DNA from: Labia minor
Lineage: Eukaryota; Arthropoda; Insecta; Dermaptera; Spongiphoridae
Assembly (NCBI GenBank): GCA_963082975.1
Contig: OY720350.1
Coordinates: 10,187,488 to 10,251,487, forward strand
Direction: 5' to 3'
DNA: 64,000 nt
Position numbers and translations under genes: made by a program. A model generated the notes under the pieces. That model was not told the origin of the DNA. It saw only the letters and a program-made list of their open reading frames with translations, and searched no databases. How positions within the stretch are numbered: the stretch's first letter is position 1; each line of letters opens with the position of its first letter. This document shows, one piece after another, positions 47,204 to 60,397 of this stretch.

Positions 47204-48169
47204 CAGAGGTTCCCAAACTTTTCTGGTTTGCGGCTCCCTAAATAATCGGATTTTTACCAAGGCTCTCTTAATACAACTGATTTTTATATAAATTTTGTAA
47301 TTTTGGAAAAATTGAAAAATTTTCTTCCCTCCATCGGAAATGTTTCAGAGCATCGCAAATTTTTTTGGTTTTTTTTAGAACAATATTGAAAAAAAATTTA
47401 AAAATAATCGAAAATGTTCAAAAGTTTGCCCACAAAATCATCTTACCATTTTTACCGACCGATAGTAAGGGAGGTATTGTTTTCACACCAAATTTCACAT
47501 GTGGAGATTTTTACATATCTCCACGAATCATGCATTTTCTTAACAGAAAAAAGTATTTTTAGCATGATGTCTGTCCGTCCGTCCGTCCGTATAGATGTGT
47601 ACATCCTGAACGGCTCAACCGATTTTTATGAAATTTGGTATATTTACTTAATGCATCAGTGGGATGAATTGATCAACTTTTGGTGCAAATCCGGAAACCG
47701 GAAGTGGTAGTATTAGCAATCGACGATAGGAAGGGAAGGGTTATTTTCACACCAAAGGAGATTTTTTTATATATCACCACAAATCATGCACTTTGTATTG
47801 GTTTTATCCTCGGGAAAATCATATTTATTAGTTTTTTCTTGATTTAAAATTATATGACGTCATCCAGCCATTCATGACGTCACAACCTGGTCTTGCATAT
47901 ATATTATAAATAAAATAAAATTAAAAATGTTTATATTTATTATTTATGTTATATTCATATCTGTTTTTTATTACATTAATAGATATATTAAAATTATTTG
48001 AAATTGTTTCTGTAGTTGGAAATTAATTTACTTCAAACCGTCGGTCGGTTCGGACCTGGCCACAGGTCAACTTATTTTTTTTAGAACCAAAAATATCAAG
48101 TTTTAGAAAATTTTTTCACTGCTCCCTTATGACGCCGTCGCGGCTCCCCAGGGAGTTTGGAAATCACTG
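47204..48169 (+). mobile_element. hAT MITE, CAGAGGTTCCCAAAC family, with nested HINE
   Basis: The ends CAGAGGTTCCCAAACTT and AGTTTGGAAATCACTG are flanked by a perfect 8-bp direct repeat ATTTAATA (47196-47203 and 48170-48177). CGGCTCCC repeats lie near both ends. The AT-rich core (AGAACAATATTGAAAAAAAA) is present on the left, then a family B element (47454-48069) interrupts it. Without the insertion the element would be about 350 bp. Confidence 0.92.
47454..48069 (+). mobile_element. HINE/Helentron-like element, family B, copy 2 (nested)
   Basis: The 5' end is ACCGACCGATAGTAAGG, with three bases lost relative to copy 3. The inner complement CCGTCGGTCGGTTCG is followed by a perfect terminal hairpin GACCTG-GCCA-CAGGTC (48053-48068). 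The interior has a GTCC tetranucleotide tract (about 47570-47589), a CGGAAACCGGAAGTGG block and a second, diverged copy of the 5' block. The 5' flank is a T run and no target duplication is visible. Confidence 0.8.
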
Positions 48170-49297
48170 ATTTAATATATCAAAAATGATTGAACTCCCA
48201 CCATAATCTAAATTATTTATATTTGTCAATAATAAATTTAATTTCATGATGAATAGGAAATGATCAGTCAGTTATCCTCGGTTTAATAAAAAATATTAGA
48301 TTAAATTATATAATATATAATATATAAATTTTAAAAAATCTGAATATGCACAAGGAAATTTTATTAATTCAAAATGAATTCATGATATATAGAAGTGATC
48401 TATAATAAATATAGTACTTATATTATTTGAGTATATAAGTGTTATATTTTATAGTATATATATATATATAAATAAAAATGTAACAAAATAATGTTTAGTT
48501 TGGTGTGCTTGTTTGTACCTGACAATGAAAGATGTTTCGGAACGATATTCGTTCGTTTGCAACCGAATGATTGGTGGATATCATTTACAACTTAATGAGG
48601 TAGAAAACGGATTGGAATTGATGTTGTTCATCAAGCTCAAAATACGTTACAAAATACCTGTCTAACTAAAATATCAAAATCGAAAAAAAGTAATGATTAA
48701 TTTCAATATATGAGTAGTATATTGCTTTCAAATAAATTATAGAGTAAAAGTATGAATGTAAATGTTTCGAATTTTACTTGAAGATTTATATATCATTAAT
48801 AAAATACATATCCGGATTGTATTTAAAAAAAAAAAAAAATAATAAATATTTCCCAATTTCCAATGGATCATCATTTGTTTTCCGAAATAAGTTTCTTTAT
48901 CAGTGTGTAAGAAAATTTATTTATTTGTTCAGCTTTAAGTGTTAAATAAATAGCGCTTTTCGTCTGTAATATATTTAAACAAGAAAATGTTATTATTACA
49001 ATTTTAATAAATGGTAGGTAGAGAATAATTTATTTCTTAGATTGTAAATATAAATCAATAAGAATATGAAAATACAAAATTGCACAATTAACCAAAGTAA
49101 AACATAAATTGTATGTTTTAATATCTCAAGAAATAATAGTAAATTTTAATTTCAATGAGATCTAATACTTTCTAAAAGTTATTAATATAGTAACTAATGA
49201 GAACATACAGAAAGTAGTCCATTTTCATTCCATGCAAAGGTCAATTTGTAATTTGTTTAAGTTCAACACAAAAAGCTGCTTATAAAATATGATTATA

Positions 49298-49337
<40 letters not shown>

Positions 49338-50178
49338 ATAAATCCGTTAATAAATTACCATAGAATATATAGTTTCCCATAAATGTGAAAAATAACAACA
49401 TATAATATGCATAAATATTTTTATAAATAAATTAAAAAAAGGAAAAACAAAATATAATTTGATGATAAATAAATATTATTAATTTTTTTTTATTATTATA
49501 CTGTTTTAACTTTTTGAAATTTATAAAAATATACTACCTATATAAATTGAATATTAAATTATTTAAATGAATATTTATAAAAGATGTATTTTATTTATAA
49601 TATCGACAAATGTGTATTATAAATATAAATGATAAAATTTGTTGATAAAATGTTTGATTTTAAGTAAAATTTTCAATTCAAATTCTCAATTATATTTCTT
49701 GACGAAAATTTAATTTATATATTTATTAAGAGAATCTTATTATATATTTATATACATATACCAAAAAAATTAAGTTATCAAAATTGACATTCTATTAATA
49801 TTATATATTCTATAAGAAGGAAATGATCAATTTTGTTTAGAAAGATAAAATATTAACAGTGAAAAGTGTAACAGATCGATCATCTCTTTAGAATTAATCA
49901 AATTAAAACAAGTTAAGTGATTCGGAATCAATCGTTAATTATAAAAATTGTATATTTTAAAATATCATCAGTGAAATTAATAATAAAACAAAAGAAAGAA
50001 TATACGAGATTATATGAAGTTAAAAATATGATAGGGGATTAATATGTGAATTTAATTTTCTTGTTTTATTTGTTGAACAAAAAGTTGTATGCAATATATC
50101 GACATTTGATTTGATTTAAATTCTTCAAATGAATTTTAATGAAAAATTTTATTATGTATAATTCTTGTCGTAATAGAG
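48170..50178. other. AT-rich intergenic DNA
   Basis: No gene. A TA tract of more than 30 bases runs at about 49299-49333. Confidence 0.5.
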
Positions 50179-50892
50179 CAGCAGTCGGGGAACCGGCATA
50201 AATTACCCCAAATGGGGTAAAAATGAAACTTTTGTGTTTAAAAAGTATATATTTTTAATTTGCTATTTTATAAACCTGTTAGTATTTTTAAAAATTAAAT
50301 TAAATTTCTAGTTATTGTTTTCTTTTCAAAATTATCCGCTGCGAGGGTGGGGTGAAAAGTTTCCGATCTGACCAAGAAAATCGATGATTTAAAATTTTTT
50401 TTTTTTTGATACATTTCTCATAACGGTGTTCTAATTAATTTAAATAATTTAATTAATTGATTAATTGATTGATAAAATATAATTTAATTTAATTAAAGTC
50501 TCATCAACAGTTATGAATCGACGCAAAAATTCATTTGGATTACGCCTACAGCGCCAAATTGTCGGTAGAAATGTTTTTTCGAAGCAGTTTTTGGTCTAAA
50601 ATTAGCAAACGCGGCACCCAAGTTGCACACAGCTTTCCATATTCCAATTGTTGTGCAAAATTTTTCGCACACGTTCAGCTAACATCGTACAGGTCTCAGT
50701 TATCTTAAATGTTAAAAAATAAAGCAAAAAAAAAAAAAATTGAAAACATCGTTTTTCTTGGTCAGCCCGGAAACTTTTCACCCCATTATACCATATAATA
50801 GGAAAGATGCTAAAAAAGAGGCGATTTCGTTTTTTTTTGCTCTTCACCATCAATATTTTTGGGTAATGATTAAAAAAGTTCCCCGACCGCTG
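50179..50892. mobile_element. hAT-type element containing a mariner remnant
   Basis: The ends CAGCAGTCGGGGAAC and GTTCCCCGACCGCTG are flanked by a perfect 8-bp direct repeat TAATAGAG (50171-50178 and 50893-50900). This outer element has no reading frame. Its middle is occupied by a shortened mariner with its own 38-bp inverted repeats, so the total of 714 bp overstates the original size. Confidence 0.88.
50348..50785 (-). pseudogene. Shortened mariner with transposase fragment (nested)
   Basis: The inverted repeats 50348-50385 and 50748-50785 begin TGGGGTGAAAAGTTTCCG and match at about 35 of 38 positions. On the minus strand between about 50700 and 50490, frame-shifted translation gives TMLAERVRKILHNNWNMES, VPRLLILDQK, then RRNPNEFLRRFITVDET. 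The last motif carries the first catalytic aspartate of the mariner DDD triad. The rest of the catalytic domain is deleted. No TA duplication is visible at the left end. The 103-residue frame here is only part of this remnant. Confidence 0.82.
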
Positions 50893-52106
50893 TAATAGAG
50901 GAAATATTATCAATAAGAAGTTTTAATTGATTTGCATTCTTTCGAAAATGTTTTTTTCATTTTATACAAAGGTTTACCTGAAGGTATTTTTTAAATTGTT
51001 GGAAAAGTATTATTCGATGATATACCCACATAATACATTTATTACAAAAATATTTACCTATATGAGCTATTGTATCAAATAATATCGAACACATTATTCT
51101 ATTTACATAATTAATTTTAAATTTTTTTAAATATTTAATGATATATACAGAGAATTATTTGGATAAATTGAATGTTTATATGACACTATTTCCCTAGATA
51201 TTCATATTCAGTGAAATTTGCATTTATTATCATTCATTCGAAAATAATTAACATTTATATTGAATTGTTTTTTTTTAGCTATTTATTTTTTGAGAATTTT
51301 TTAATATTATGCATTAAAAAAAATAAAAAATAAAAAAAAATATTGTATATCCACATGTAGAATTGATGTATATATCTATAAATAATATTTAATAATAATA
51401 TTAATTTATTTTAAATCTACGTTTAAAAATAAATATAATCATAATAAATTCAAAAATATATTCAAATAGATTATATTATTTAATTGTGAATTTTATTTAT
51501 TTATTTAGAAAAAATATTTGTTTTTAAATAAATATTAAAATATATATTTAATTACTTTTTTATAAAAATTATTTAATTTAATTTATTTATTTATTTATTT
51601 ATTTATTCTCAAATGTATTCAGCCACATTCGGCATTACATTTAATTTAATTATAAAATATTAAATTTGGAAAATTAATACAAGTATAATAATAATAATAA
51701 TTGAGAATGTAAATAGAAAGAAAAACTTAAATATGGTTTTACTATAAAATTGAATAAATTTCTATTAAAAATTAAAACATTTATTTATTTATTAATACAG
51801 GATATATTATTATCTTTGCTTGCGCTCTATTATTGTTTGTATGTTAAGCCAGATGCCAAGAAGATTATATTTCTATATTACAGTTGACTATTTTTTTTAT
51901 ATATATAAGTAACTATTTATTATATAAATTATATATTATACCAAACATATTATTATTGTTTATAATTTATCTAAAACAAGATGACAAATTTGAAATATGT
52001 CTAAGTTGAAAAGGGTTAAGGAAACCATTTAAATTGCGTGGAGGAGAGGGGGAAGAGGAAATATAATTAAAATTGAATAGAACTTATAGTTTATTATAGT
52101 ATATAT
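50893..52106. other. AT-rich intergenic DNA
   Basis: No feature can be supported. Confidence 0.5.
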
Positions 52107-52342
52107 CAGTGATTCTCAACCACTCTGCCGAGAGATTTTCAAAGGTGTGCCGCGAGATTATGAGGCTCTTAAACATTTCCGATTTTTTTCTAAATTTTTT
52201 CAATTTGGCTCTAAAAAAAGGTAAACCGTTTTTGGGATCACTTTTTTTCAAAATGGTAAATTTTTACACTTAACTTATTCTTTATGTGCCGCCAAATTTT
52301 TAAACTGTGCCGCAGTAAAAAAAAAAAGGTTGAGAATCACTG
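52107..52342 (+). mobile_element. hAT MITE, CAGTGATTCTCAACC family, intact ends
   Basis: Perfect 15-bp terminal repeats CAGTGATTCTCAACC and GGTTGAGAATCACTG are flanked by a perfect 8-bp direct repeat GTATATAT (52099-52106 and 52343-52350). The interior repeats GTGCCGC near each end and the AT-rich core lies in reverse orientation. 236 bp, noncoding. The best-preserved member of its family here. Confidence 0.94.
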
Positions 52343-55300
52343 GTATATATGTTTAAACTTGACTAGATAAATTTATTGAAAACTATTTTATTTATAAAAA
52401 AATCACGACTTTTTTAAAAATAATTTAAAAAAATTAAATTAAAAAACAAATTCCAAAAACAAAAAAAAAAATTAGCTTATATACTCGTATTTTTATAATC
52501 ACTTTTCATTTTTCATAACAAAATGAATCCAATGATTTTAATTTAAATTCATAATTTTAATAATCTTCTTTTTATGTTTTCAATAATTCTTGTATTATTA
52601 TTTATTTTATATTTGAAGATTGAAATTCTTTTCACTTGGGTCAACGTATAATTAAAAAAAATTATTTTCTTAGAAGTGGTTAATGTACCTCTTTTTTTCA
52701 ATTTTATTTAATGTCTATCGTTAATAGAAAAGTTAATCAAAACATCCACAATCATTAATGGGAAATAAAAAAAATAATAATAATAATAATAAATTGACAA
52801 AAACTAGAAAACGTTTGTTTAAAATTAATTCATACTTAGTCAATGAAAAATTGTAATTAAGTATTAAAAAAAAAACTTAACCCTTGTTTTTATTATATCT
52901 ACTATATAGAAAATTTCATAGATTTTAATTTTTAAAAAAGTAAGCCCCTACATTTGGCGATCTCCATGTCAAATCAGGGACACAAATCAAATGAGCTCTT
53001 AAAATCAGCTTTCGATAAAAAATGAAAAAATGAATTTAAAAATTCAATATAAAATAAAATATTACATGACAAACAAACATAATTGGAACAAAAGTTTTTC
53101 TCTCTTTTTTTTAATTTTAGCTTTTATATTTATTTCAATATAATAATAATAATAATAATAATACATATTTCCTTTCCATTAAAAGCAAATTTATATATTT
53201 CTATTTATCTAGTTATGTAATAAATATTATTTATTTATTATATTTTATAATATAAATAATAATAATTGTACTTTATGTATAGAGATGGAAAAATTTCAAA
53301 AAATCAACCGGTTGAGAAAGCCTAATGCAAAAAGCGCCCCCATGGCGTTTAAATTTTAAAAATAAGTTTTTGAAGTTGAAAATTATTCACTTTGATGTTT
53401 CCAATTTAGGTAAAAAACATTTGAATTGTTTTTATATTTCTATATTAATTAAAGTAATTAATCAATTAATCTTAGTTAATAAATATCAAATTGATAACAT
53501 ATCAATTGGCCAATAGAATTCATTCAACTTTTTGAAAACCTAAGAAACAGGTAGAATATAACAAATAATATTCGAACCAAACAAATAGCAAGACTAGGTG
53601 GGGGGGGGGGGGGGTGATTCATCATGTAAGTGGTTATTTAATATTAAAATTCTGTCATTCAATATAAATAAATAAATAAATAAACAATTCTTAATTGATA
53701 TGCAAATTATAATTATCTTGAATTCTTACTTAAAAGAAAATAAAAATTAAAAAAAAAAAAAATAAATAAATATTTTTAACTAATTAATATATCAATTTAT
53801 AAAATTTAAAATAAAATAAATATCTGCATCACCAAGCCGTCGCTCGGTACTTTAAAAAAAATATTCCTTATGAACTTCGAATATTTAAGATTATTACGGG
53901 TTTGGCTGAGAATATTAATATAAAAGCTCGGATCTGTTCAATCAAGAAATAATATTGAAAGTTTCTGCATTTATAATTGTTATTAACTTCATTAATATTT
54001 TTGTTGGACGGAGGAATGAATGATATATATCGTTAATTGATTCTTAAATATTATTAAAAAAATATTTTTAATTTTATTTTGAAATTAAATTAAAAACAAA
54101 CTAATATTTTAAAATATTTTAAATATTTAAAAAATGATTAATATATCAATTAAAAAAGAATATGATGGAGGCAAATTTCAAAATGGAGGAGCTGATGAAG
54201 TTGCAAACGTCTCATTTAAAATTACTCTTTTTTTAATAAGAAAAAACTAACAAAGATGATTTTTCAGTATGCTGAAACCAATACAGATCGATTTTTCTTT
54301 ATAAAAATTATGTTGTGTGATTTTTCAAAAAAAACCCTTTGCAGGATAAAATATCTCAAAAATATACAATTATATATATATATAATTTTTGCAAGTATAA
54401 TAAGAAAAGATATATAAATAATAATAATAATATTATTTTTTATTATAAATAATAAATAAAAAAATGATTGAATATTTAACAGTTAATTTTTATAATATAG
54501 TAACAAGTTTAATTTTTTAAATTAAATTTTTTTTTATTATTTATTTATTTATTTACGTAACGACAATTATTTAATTCATTTTTTATATTATTATTAAATT
54601 ATTAACATTATATATATGATTTTCTAAATTTTTACATAATACTAAATATCAAAATTCTAAGACATTTTTTAATGTCCCCGATTCTATTAAAAATTTTTAA
54701 TTTTAATTATTAACAGTATTAGCATTGCACCAGTTTTGAGGACACAATATTTTTTTTTTCTAAATATGGAAAATATTGAAATATTTTTTTAACTCAATAA
54801 ATCTAGTAGGTATATAAGTATTTGGTTCAAAGAGCAGCTACTCGGTAATTTAAAAAATTATTTAATTTACTTACTGGTGGGGGGGGGGTACTAATTGCCT
54901 TATTTTTATAGTATTAATTGTCTTATTTTAAAATTTAATTTATAGTTCATCGCGATCAATTTATATATTTAAAAATGTCAAAAGTACATTTTTAATATAA
55001 AACTGTAAATAAGAATTTATATGAAATGCCGCACTGTTCATAAATCACATTCGACCATGATTATAAAAATATTAATATTAATTTTAGCAATTCAAACACC
55101 AAATTATTCAATTATTTCTATATTATACCTAATAATTCAATTCATAGCATTTAAACTATTTTAATTCACATTTCAATTCATTTAAGTAATATTATTAAAT
55201 TATAATCATTAAATTATTTGTTTATTAATTAAACAATATCTTTTCATTGCAATTTTAAATGAATATCAATTAAAGAGATTTATTGTTTTTAACAAATGAT

Positions 55301-55643
55301 ATACTAATATAGTATGTTGAATAATTGAATATACTCGTAGTATATATATATAATACATTCATAATATAATAAATCATTATAAGTAATAATATTAATATCA
55401 GTATAATGTTTTCTATAGTTATTTCGTGTTTTGAAACATTGTAATGTTGTGATTTGGTTATTTAATGACATTTGTTTATTACTTAGGAACTTTAATTAAA
55501 AAAAAACAATTTAAATAAATTTTCTAGTAACAAATTAGTTCTTTACCTTAAAAACTTCAATTAATTCACGTGAATTTTATAAAAATCCTGTGCATAATTT
55601 TCAAGATTAGAAAGACACATATATATATATAAATATAAATATA
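52343..55643. other. AT-rich intergenic DNA with simple repeats
   Basis: No gene. Simple sequences include an AAT tract (about 53141-53162), a run of about 15 G (53599-53614), a G run at about 54880-54888 and TA runs. Confidence 0.5.
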
Positions 55644-56170
55644 CAGAAGAATCTCGATAACTCAAACCTCGGTAACTTAAAAACTTCTATAACTTCAAAA
55701 AATAATATGTTCCCTTCCTATCAGAGCCCAAAACCTCAATAACTTAAAATACACAACCTCGATAACTTAAATAAGTAATCTCTGTATTGGCCCTCAGAAG
55801 CTGAAATCTTAAAGAAACAAGAATCAGCAGAAAGTCTTCAATGTAAAGGACGAAAAATTGTCGAATTCCCTAATTTAGAACAATGATTGTTTACGTGGTT
55901 CAAACAGTGTCGAAACAAAAACATCCGTGTTAGTGGACCTGTACTGAAAGAAAAAGTTGAAGAGTTCCCTATAATTCGCAGCAAAAATCAAAAATTTTAA
56001 AACCAGCAATGGCTTGTTAGAGAATTTTAAGAAACGACATGATTCAGCCTTTAAAAAAATGTTATTAACCTATCCGCCTATCCCTAACATAGACACTTGA
56101 TAACTTAAAATCACTATAACTTAAAATGTTTTGTGTTTCCCTTGGATTTTAACTTATCGAGGTTCTACTG
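55644..56170 (+). mobile_element. Tigger/pogo element with CENP-B-like HTH remnant
   Basis: The ends CAGAAGAATCTCGATAACT and TTATCGAGGTTCTACTG are flanked by TA, with AATAACTTAAAA-type repeats near both ends. Inside, 55845-56043 encodes KGRKIVEFPNLEQ, then FTWFKQCRNKNIRVSGPVLK, EKVEEF and, in another frame, FKTSNGLLENFKKRHD. This is the CENP-B/Tigger DNA-binding helix-turn-helix region, broken by stops and a frameshift. The DDE catalytic domain is absent, so it is a deletion derivative. Confidence 0.85.
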
Positions 56171-58405
56171 TATATATATATGTATAATACGTTGATAGAA
56201 GTATACAATTTTGGCTAATATAATATGATTAAATACAAGTAATTAATAATTAACAATTAATTAAAATTAAAATAGCTTTTAATTACCTTGAACCAGCTTA
56301 TAGCGTCTTGTCACATTCACAATTCAATTTAAACTAAAGAAAAGTTTTTATTTTTGTTATCTTTTTCAAGTGAATTGGCCGAATGGCTTATCGCTTTACT
56401 GTTTATTGGAAAAAGAGGCACCTCAATTGTTCTAAGAACGGTCACTTTTTATTTATATTATAGGTATATTTTTATATACATTGATTACCAATATCTATAT
56501 TAATATTTATATTTAAATATTTAATAAAAATATTAAAAAGATAATAATAAATTAATAAAGAGAACCCGGGAAGGGGCAAAGATATAAAAATAGTAGATTA
56601 ATTAAAGTAAATTATTATTATTATTATTATCAATACAAAAATATAAATAAAATAATATGTATATATTTTCGAAATTATTTTTATAAAGATCTATAAAATA
56701 AAAAATTCATCGGTCTTATGAATAATTTTTTTAACATAATCATTTTTATTTATTTATTTTTTTTTAAATTCAAGTAATCAATATCATCAAATTAAATCAA
56801 TTAATATCAAAGTATATTGCCATGTAATGAACAAAAAATTTAAATTTTTAGTTTCAAATTATTATTAATTATAAAAAAAAGAGGAGAGAAAAAAAATTAT
56901 TTATTAAAAATTTAAATTTATATAACTAATATTTATAAAAGGAAGTTGCTACTTTTTTTCAAAATTTCATTTAGATAAGTAACAAAAATATTTATTTTTT
57001 TTTTTTGAGCGTAAAGGTGTGTATTCTTGAATATAATAAAAAAACATTTATCCAAACAGTTAAAATGATGATATTATAGCATCATTTTATTTTAATTTAT
57101 CTTGGAGGAGGGAAATTTTTTTTATAAGCCTTCTTTATAAAAGATACTAAAAAGTTTAAAAATTTAAAACCTGGAAATGAGTTGTGGATATTATTAAAAT
57201 GAAAATAAAAAATTAGAAGATATGATGTATTTCAAACGAGCATTAGATTAATATTGTTTTTTTTATTTATTTTTTAATATTATCTAAAATTGAAAAATTC
57301 CTCGTGATGGAAACAATGAGTAAACGAAAAAGGGCAGCACGCTTTGGTTGGCTTCCCACTGTAATTTTCTACCCTTAAATATTGTATACTCATATTAAGG
57401 GGGGGGGTATCTTTTGAACCTTGTTAGGGTGCTTATCAAAACATCCAGGTAAGATATAATTTAATTTGGGTTGGATGTCCAATTATTATTTTTCATATTT
57501 AGGTTGTCGCTTGTTCTTAGGATTTCTAAGAGAGGATTGTTGTTTTAGTCTGTATTGGAATTACTTCCGTTAATTTTTTGATCGGGAAGCAAGATAAACT
57601 ACAAGCTTATGATCTTATGCAGTAAAAAAGAATAAACGAGGGTTTCTGAAAAGAAGAAAAAAGAAAAAAAAGAAAACAAGTCATCCGACATCCGTTAAAG
57701 CCCTAGACGTAAATAGAAGAAGCTCTTTTTATACGAAGAGGATAAATTATGACGTAGTGCATGTTGTTAGGGCAGTGGAAACCTGAAAGGTAATTACAAA
57801 CAAGACGGGAGAAAAAAAAAGGAACAATAGCAACAGCCAAGACAAAGACAAAAAGAACGACATCAACAACTATAGGCAAAGATTTCTTTTAAATTAAATA
57901 TTATAAGAATTTAATTTTAATTTTTCAATTTTTATCATTATTTTTTCAATGTTATTATGTCATATATATAAAATATTCAAAATAAATTATTTTCCTTCAT
58001 TTAACTAGAAGCAATATATATTCTTTGAAAGTAATTTAAAAAAAGAACCACAGGAATTTATTCTACTGTCTTATGTAAGAAAAGAATGAAGAAAAAAAAA
58101 ATGTACACACATTCGAAGAAGAATAAGAAAGAAGAAAAAGAAGAAGTTCAAGTGGTGGCTCAGTTAAATAAAGTAAATAAATTATCTAAAGAAATTGTTA
58201 ATTTTTTATTTTTATTTATTTTTTTTTTAAATAGAAAGTTAGTCGTAAATAATCGAAAAAAATCTATAAGAGAAGAATTTTTAATTTTCTTCACACAAAG
58301 AAAAAATTAATTATTTATTTAAAAAAAATTGTTTATTTATAGACAGTGGATACTAGGAAGTCGTCACTTTCAGTCCTCATCAAAAATTTTATCTGAAATT
58401 CACAC
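56171..58405. other. AT-rich intergenic DNA
   Basis: No gene. Purine-rich segments lie around 57640-57680 and 58080-58150; the latter generates a lysine/glutamate-rich spurious frame. An ATT tract is at about 56606-56630. Confidence 0.5.
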
Positions 58406-58651
58406 CTATAGTCCGGATGCTAAGAGTTGGTGCATGAGCCGACCCGCACCCTCGGCCAAGCAGTTCCCGCGCTTGCCCCCATTATTCCTACAAAACCACA
58501 CCGCGCAACTTTGTTGCGAATAACCAATTTTTTATATTTTAATTTGAGAAAGTAGAAGACTGGGGTGGAGAGGAAATCATTCTAGGAGGGGTACCCCCGC
58601 CTCTCCTGGCCGCATCCCCTCACGCACCAACTCTTAGCTCCCGGAGTATAG
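58406..58651. mobile_element. Small GC-rich MITE with TATAGTCCGG ends
   Basis: Imperfect inverted repeats of about 28 bp: CTATAGTCCGGATGCTAAGA followed by GTTGGTGC on the left, and their complement on the right with a few mismatches. TA next to each end fits the Tc1/mariner superfamily. The roughly 190-bp interior is much richer in GC than the surroundings, suggesting a recent or foreign arrival. No transposase; the 64-codon frame is not convincing. Confidence 0.7.
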
Positions 58652-59808
58652 TTCTAATCGTTTTTTTAAATAAAAATTTCATTTTATTCCGGAAGTAGAA
58701 ATTACTGTATTAGAATTAAAATAAAAATAAGTTTCTAAATTTACATAATTCATGATTGGATCATGAATCAAAACGAGATGGATGGATAGAGAAAAATTAG
58801 AGTAAGGAAAATAACAGTTCACTTATTCAGATTATCCTGAAAGTTAATTTTAAAAAATTAAAAAAATATTTATTTAAAACAGTTGGTAGGTTTGTGTAGA
58901 TGTATGGCATTAACTTATAAATTGTCAATATGTTATTTTAATCTGATTATACAAAAATTATATTCAAAATTTCGAAACAAATTAAATCCGGGATTGTTTT
59001 TACAACTATAAAATATATGTATAATATGTATTGTATAATGAATATTATATATGATTATATATTAGACATCTTTAGCAAAGAATAAACATACATATATAAT
59101 AATAAAGTAAAATACGTATAATAATATAATGTAATTGAATTAACAATTAATAAATAAATTATAAAAATTGTAAAAAAAATTTTACGAGTAAAATATGATA
59201 AAAATTTATTATATTTAATATAAAATTAAACTTTAGTTTCAGAAGGTATTTCTATATAACTGCCCAGATCATAAGTACGAGTATTTTCCACCCTGAAGGA
59301 AAATAGCGGTTGGTCTCAATCGAAAAAACCATCAAAATTATCCATTTTATTATTTTTATCTTTTATTACCATCAACGGCTATTCAAGGTTTAGTCAAAAA
59401 ATTCCAAACGGGATTTTTGCAAAATTAAATCGACATTTCAAAGTACTTAAGATAATAAAACAATTATATATATTAGGAATATAAGATTTGAATTTTTATA
59501 GGGAAATAGTGAAGTGCTTGATCACGAGTTTGGCTCTTTTTTGTTAAGATGATCCAAGTTTACATAGAGAAGAATAACAAGCACACTGATTAGATACAAT
59601 ATTAAGAAATATGTCAGAATTATGAATAAAAAGTTTAAATAAAACAAACGATAATAATATTTGATTAAAACATAATGAAAAATATACTGTAAAATAATAT
59701 AATATTTTCAGGATTTTGTTATATTTTGAAAGTAATTCTTTGGTGTAGATTTCAAAAATAGTAAATTTAAAATTAAAATAAAATAAATAAATAAAAAAAA
59801 TTAAGTTA
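58652..59808. other. AT-rich intergenic DNA
   Basis: No feature can be supported. Confidence 0.45.
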
Positions 59809-60397
59809 CAGTGTTTTATTTATAAATACATTAAAAACTAGTAAATAATTTTTCTCTTAGTCTCAATAAGTATATTCTTCTTCATGATGGAGTTGTACAA
59901 TGGTCCGCCTACTTAGCACTTGAACATCAATGGTCTAGATACTTTGAATAATTAAAATGAATTAGTTAATTAATTTTCTAGGGATCTCTCAAATAAAAAG
60001 CTTGGATTTAAATTAAAAATGGTGACAAAATTAAATGGCAATAAACGGCAAGCGTTTTATTTAAATTATTTTCTAGTTTTTAGTGCATTTATAAATAAAA
60101 CTCTGTAACTTAATTGTTTTTTAATTATTTATTTTATTTTTAATTTTTTAGTAAATAAATTGTTAAAGTTATATTTGTATATTCTTTGAGATTATAAATG
60201 ATATTTAATGATGGGTTAAAATTTATTAATTAATTAAGAAAATGAAAACTGTATTTCATATTCATGTATTGTCATCCAAATCTGAAAAGTGTGCAAAGTA
60301 TTAGTTCGATTGGTCAACTGCAACTGTGTTACAAATGAGTTACTAGATTTGAACAATACAGAAGGACAGACAACAAAGTAAGTTAAATAAAAAACTG
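59809..60397 (+). mobile_element. Tc1-like element, simple copy
   Basis: Related to 20251-21783. It begins CAGTGTTTTATTTATAAAT after TA and ends TAAATAAAAAACTG. It has one, partly decayed palindrome and one tail segment, without the duplication seen in the larger copy. It carries small deletions inside the palindrome arms, and the right-hand TA is mutated. No transposase. Confidence 0.8.

Noticed and set aside
47365-47710. 65- and 98-codon frames, also at 62211-62405
   Set aside because: They are repeated because the nested family B element is repeated; no protein features.
56360-56450. A-box-like GGCCGAATGGCTTATCGC suggesting another tRNA or SINE
   Set aside because: No B box and no cloverleaf pairing.
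57300-57420. GC-richer patch near 57.3 kb considered as an exon
   Set aside because: No open frame or motif.
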